This document shows, in pieces, positions 28,142-28,773 of a stretch of DNA of 28,773 nt (position 1 is its first letter; every line of letters begins with the position of its first letter). A program made the translations under genes and the position numbers. Source of the DNA: a virus; IMG/VR virus record IMGVR_UViG_3300037847_000455, positions 1 to 28,773 of that record; one strand, written 5' to 3'. The notes beneath the pieces are model-generated. The model did not search any database and was not told where the DNA came from. It saw only the letters and a program-made list of their open reading frames with translations.

Positions 28142-28773
28142 ATGGCTTTAAGTACAACTAGCAATTATGCGGGGAAATCAGCGGGAATTTATATATCTGC
28201 TGCCCTACGTCAAGCAAACTCAATGGAGTACTTGACAATGATAGAAAATATTAAATACAAGAGTAATATACAAAAAATGTCTGCGAGTGACATGATTTCA
28301 GATGCTACTTGCGACTTTACAGAAGGAGCAAGTTCATTAGCTATGACTGAAGCAGTATTAACTCCGAAGAATCTACAAATTAATACAGATTTATGTAAAC
28401 AAGAACTTTTAGATTCTTGGGAAGCAGCACAAATGAGAGCGGGAGCAGGTGCACCACCACCAGCTTCTTTTGATGACTATGTAATTTCTTATCTAGGTGA
28501 GGTTATTGCAAATGGAACTGAAACATCTATCTGGACAGGTAGAGATACTCAGGCAGGTGAGTTTACAGGTTTTGTTCATGGAGGAGCGGGACACTTAGTA
28601 ACAGACGCAACAGTAGTAGATGTTGCTAACGACGGTGGTGCAGGTAATGCTTATACTGCAGCTAATATACTTGATAACTTAAAAGCTTGTACAGCGGCTA
28701 TACCGACAGCAGTTTACACTAAAGACGATTTACATATTTATATGTCGCCTAAATCTTATAGATTATACATACA
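28142..28773 (+). CDS. Major capsid protein, N-terminal part (continues at position 1 on the circular map)
   Basis: The ATG follows an A-rich tract 14 bases after the scaffold stop. The product starts MALSTTSNYAGKSAGIYISA and, from residue 47, repeats the sequence of the left end of the window with three substitutions (Ala for Thr, Gln for Lys, Thr for Ser). It runs off the end of the window after 210 complete codons. The full protein is 305 residues with the C-terminal part at 1-779. Confidence 0.85.
   Translation, partial: MALSTTSNYAGKSAGIYISAALRQANSMEYLTMIENIKYKSNIQKMSASDMISDATCDFTEGASSLAMTEAVLTPKNLQINTDLCKQELLDSWEAAQMRAGAGAPPPASFDDYVISYLGEVIANGTETSIWTGRDTQAGEFTGFVHGGAGHLVTDATVVDVANDGGAGNAYTAANILDNLKACTAAIPTAVYTKDDLHIYMSPKSYRLYI
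28281..28773. repeat. Imperfect terminal redundancy, right copy
   Basis: Ungapped match to 1-493 with 12 substitutions, all within the capsid coding frame and mostly at third codon positions. The overlap defines a 28,280-bp unit. Confidence 0.95.

Noticed and set aside
1-28773. tRNA genes, CRISPR arrays, insertion sequences and integrase/attachment sites
   Set aside because: None seen by eye; no cloverleaf-like segment with a CCA end, no spaced direct repeats, no transposase or integrase motifs.

Overview
The window is an almost complete, tightly packed tailed-phage genome, very probably infecting a member of the Bacteroidota (flavobacterial type). The evidence is AT-rich DNA, A-rich tracts instead of Shine-Dalgarno sites in front of most start codons, one clear Bacteroidota-type promoter (TTG-N20-TATCTTTG at 7762-7792), and a set of structural and replication proteins of the kind found in flavobacterial phages (DUF3127-like SSB, XkdF-like protease, DUF6712-like connector, NinG). 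Every gene I accept is on the + strand. No integrase, lysogeny repressor, tRNA or CRISPR array was recognised.

The first 493 bases recur at 28281-28773 with 12 substitutions (about 97.6% identity, 9 of the 12 silent). Both copies lie inside the major capsid gene. The sequence therefore closes on itself as a map of about 28,280 bp, and the capsid gene is split by the window: it starts at 28142 and ends at 779 of the circular map, giving 305 residues. The mismatches look like two co-existing strains rather than a perfect terminal repeat.

Layout on the circle. (a) 25561-28773 plus 1-1444 is the head module: two small helical structural proteins around an XkdF-like protease, an acidic scaffold protein, the major capsid protein and a probable tail-tube protein, ending in a strong intrinsic terminator (1476-1502). 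(b) 1545-5793 holds a GYTSxPT-repeat structural protein, a small structural protein, a LamG-like lectin, a portal with a long C-terminal extension and a head-tail connector. (c) 5793-7636 is a lysis or accessory block of several tiny proteins, a DUF5675-like protein, a holin-like protein and a metallophosphoesterase. (d) A 192-bp intergenic region (7637-7828) carries the host-type promoter and palindromes. It opens the early/replication module (7829-14520): a putative annealing protein, SSB, a DnaA-domain-IV-like protein, a replication-initiator-like HTH protein, NinG, a sigma-like factor, zinc-ribbon proteins, DUF3310 and a NinB-like protein. (e) 14566-16024 is the small and large terminase. 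(f) 16148-25524 is the tail module: a tail assembly chaperone with a -1 frameshift on a T9 run, tail terminator/completion proteins, large tail proteins, a YadA-like fibre and the tape measure.

The most interesting observation is a five-copy bipartite motif, (T/C)CAAATRAA-like box, N10, TTCTATTATATWA, with exactly 19 bases between the box starts in all five copies. It lies just upstream of 1545, 14566, 16148, 25561 and 27399, all late structural or packaging transcription units, and I saw none in the early region. Together with the phage-encoded sigma-like protein (12254-12835) it suggests a self-contained late-transcription switch. Other points of note are a large-terminase gene with no ATG/GTG/TTG start at the expected position, a NinG that has lost most of its zinc-ligand cysteines, a perfect C6ACT/AGTG6 inverted repeat directly after terL, and a set of one-helix microproteins.
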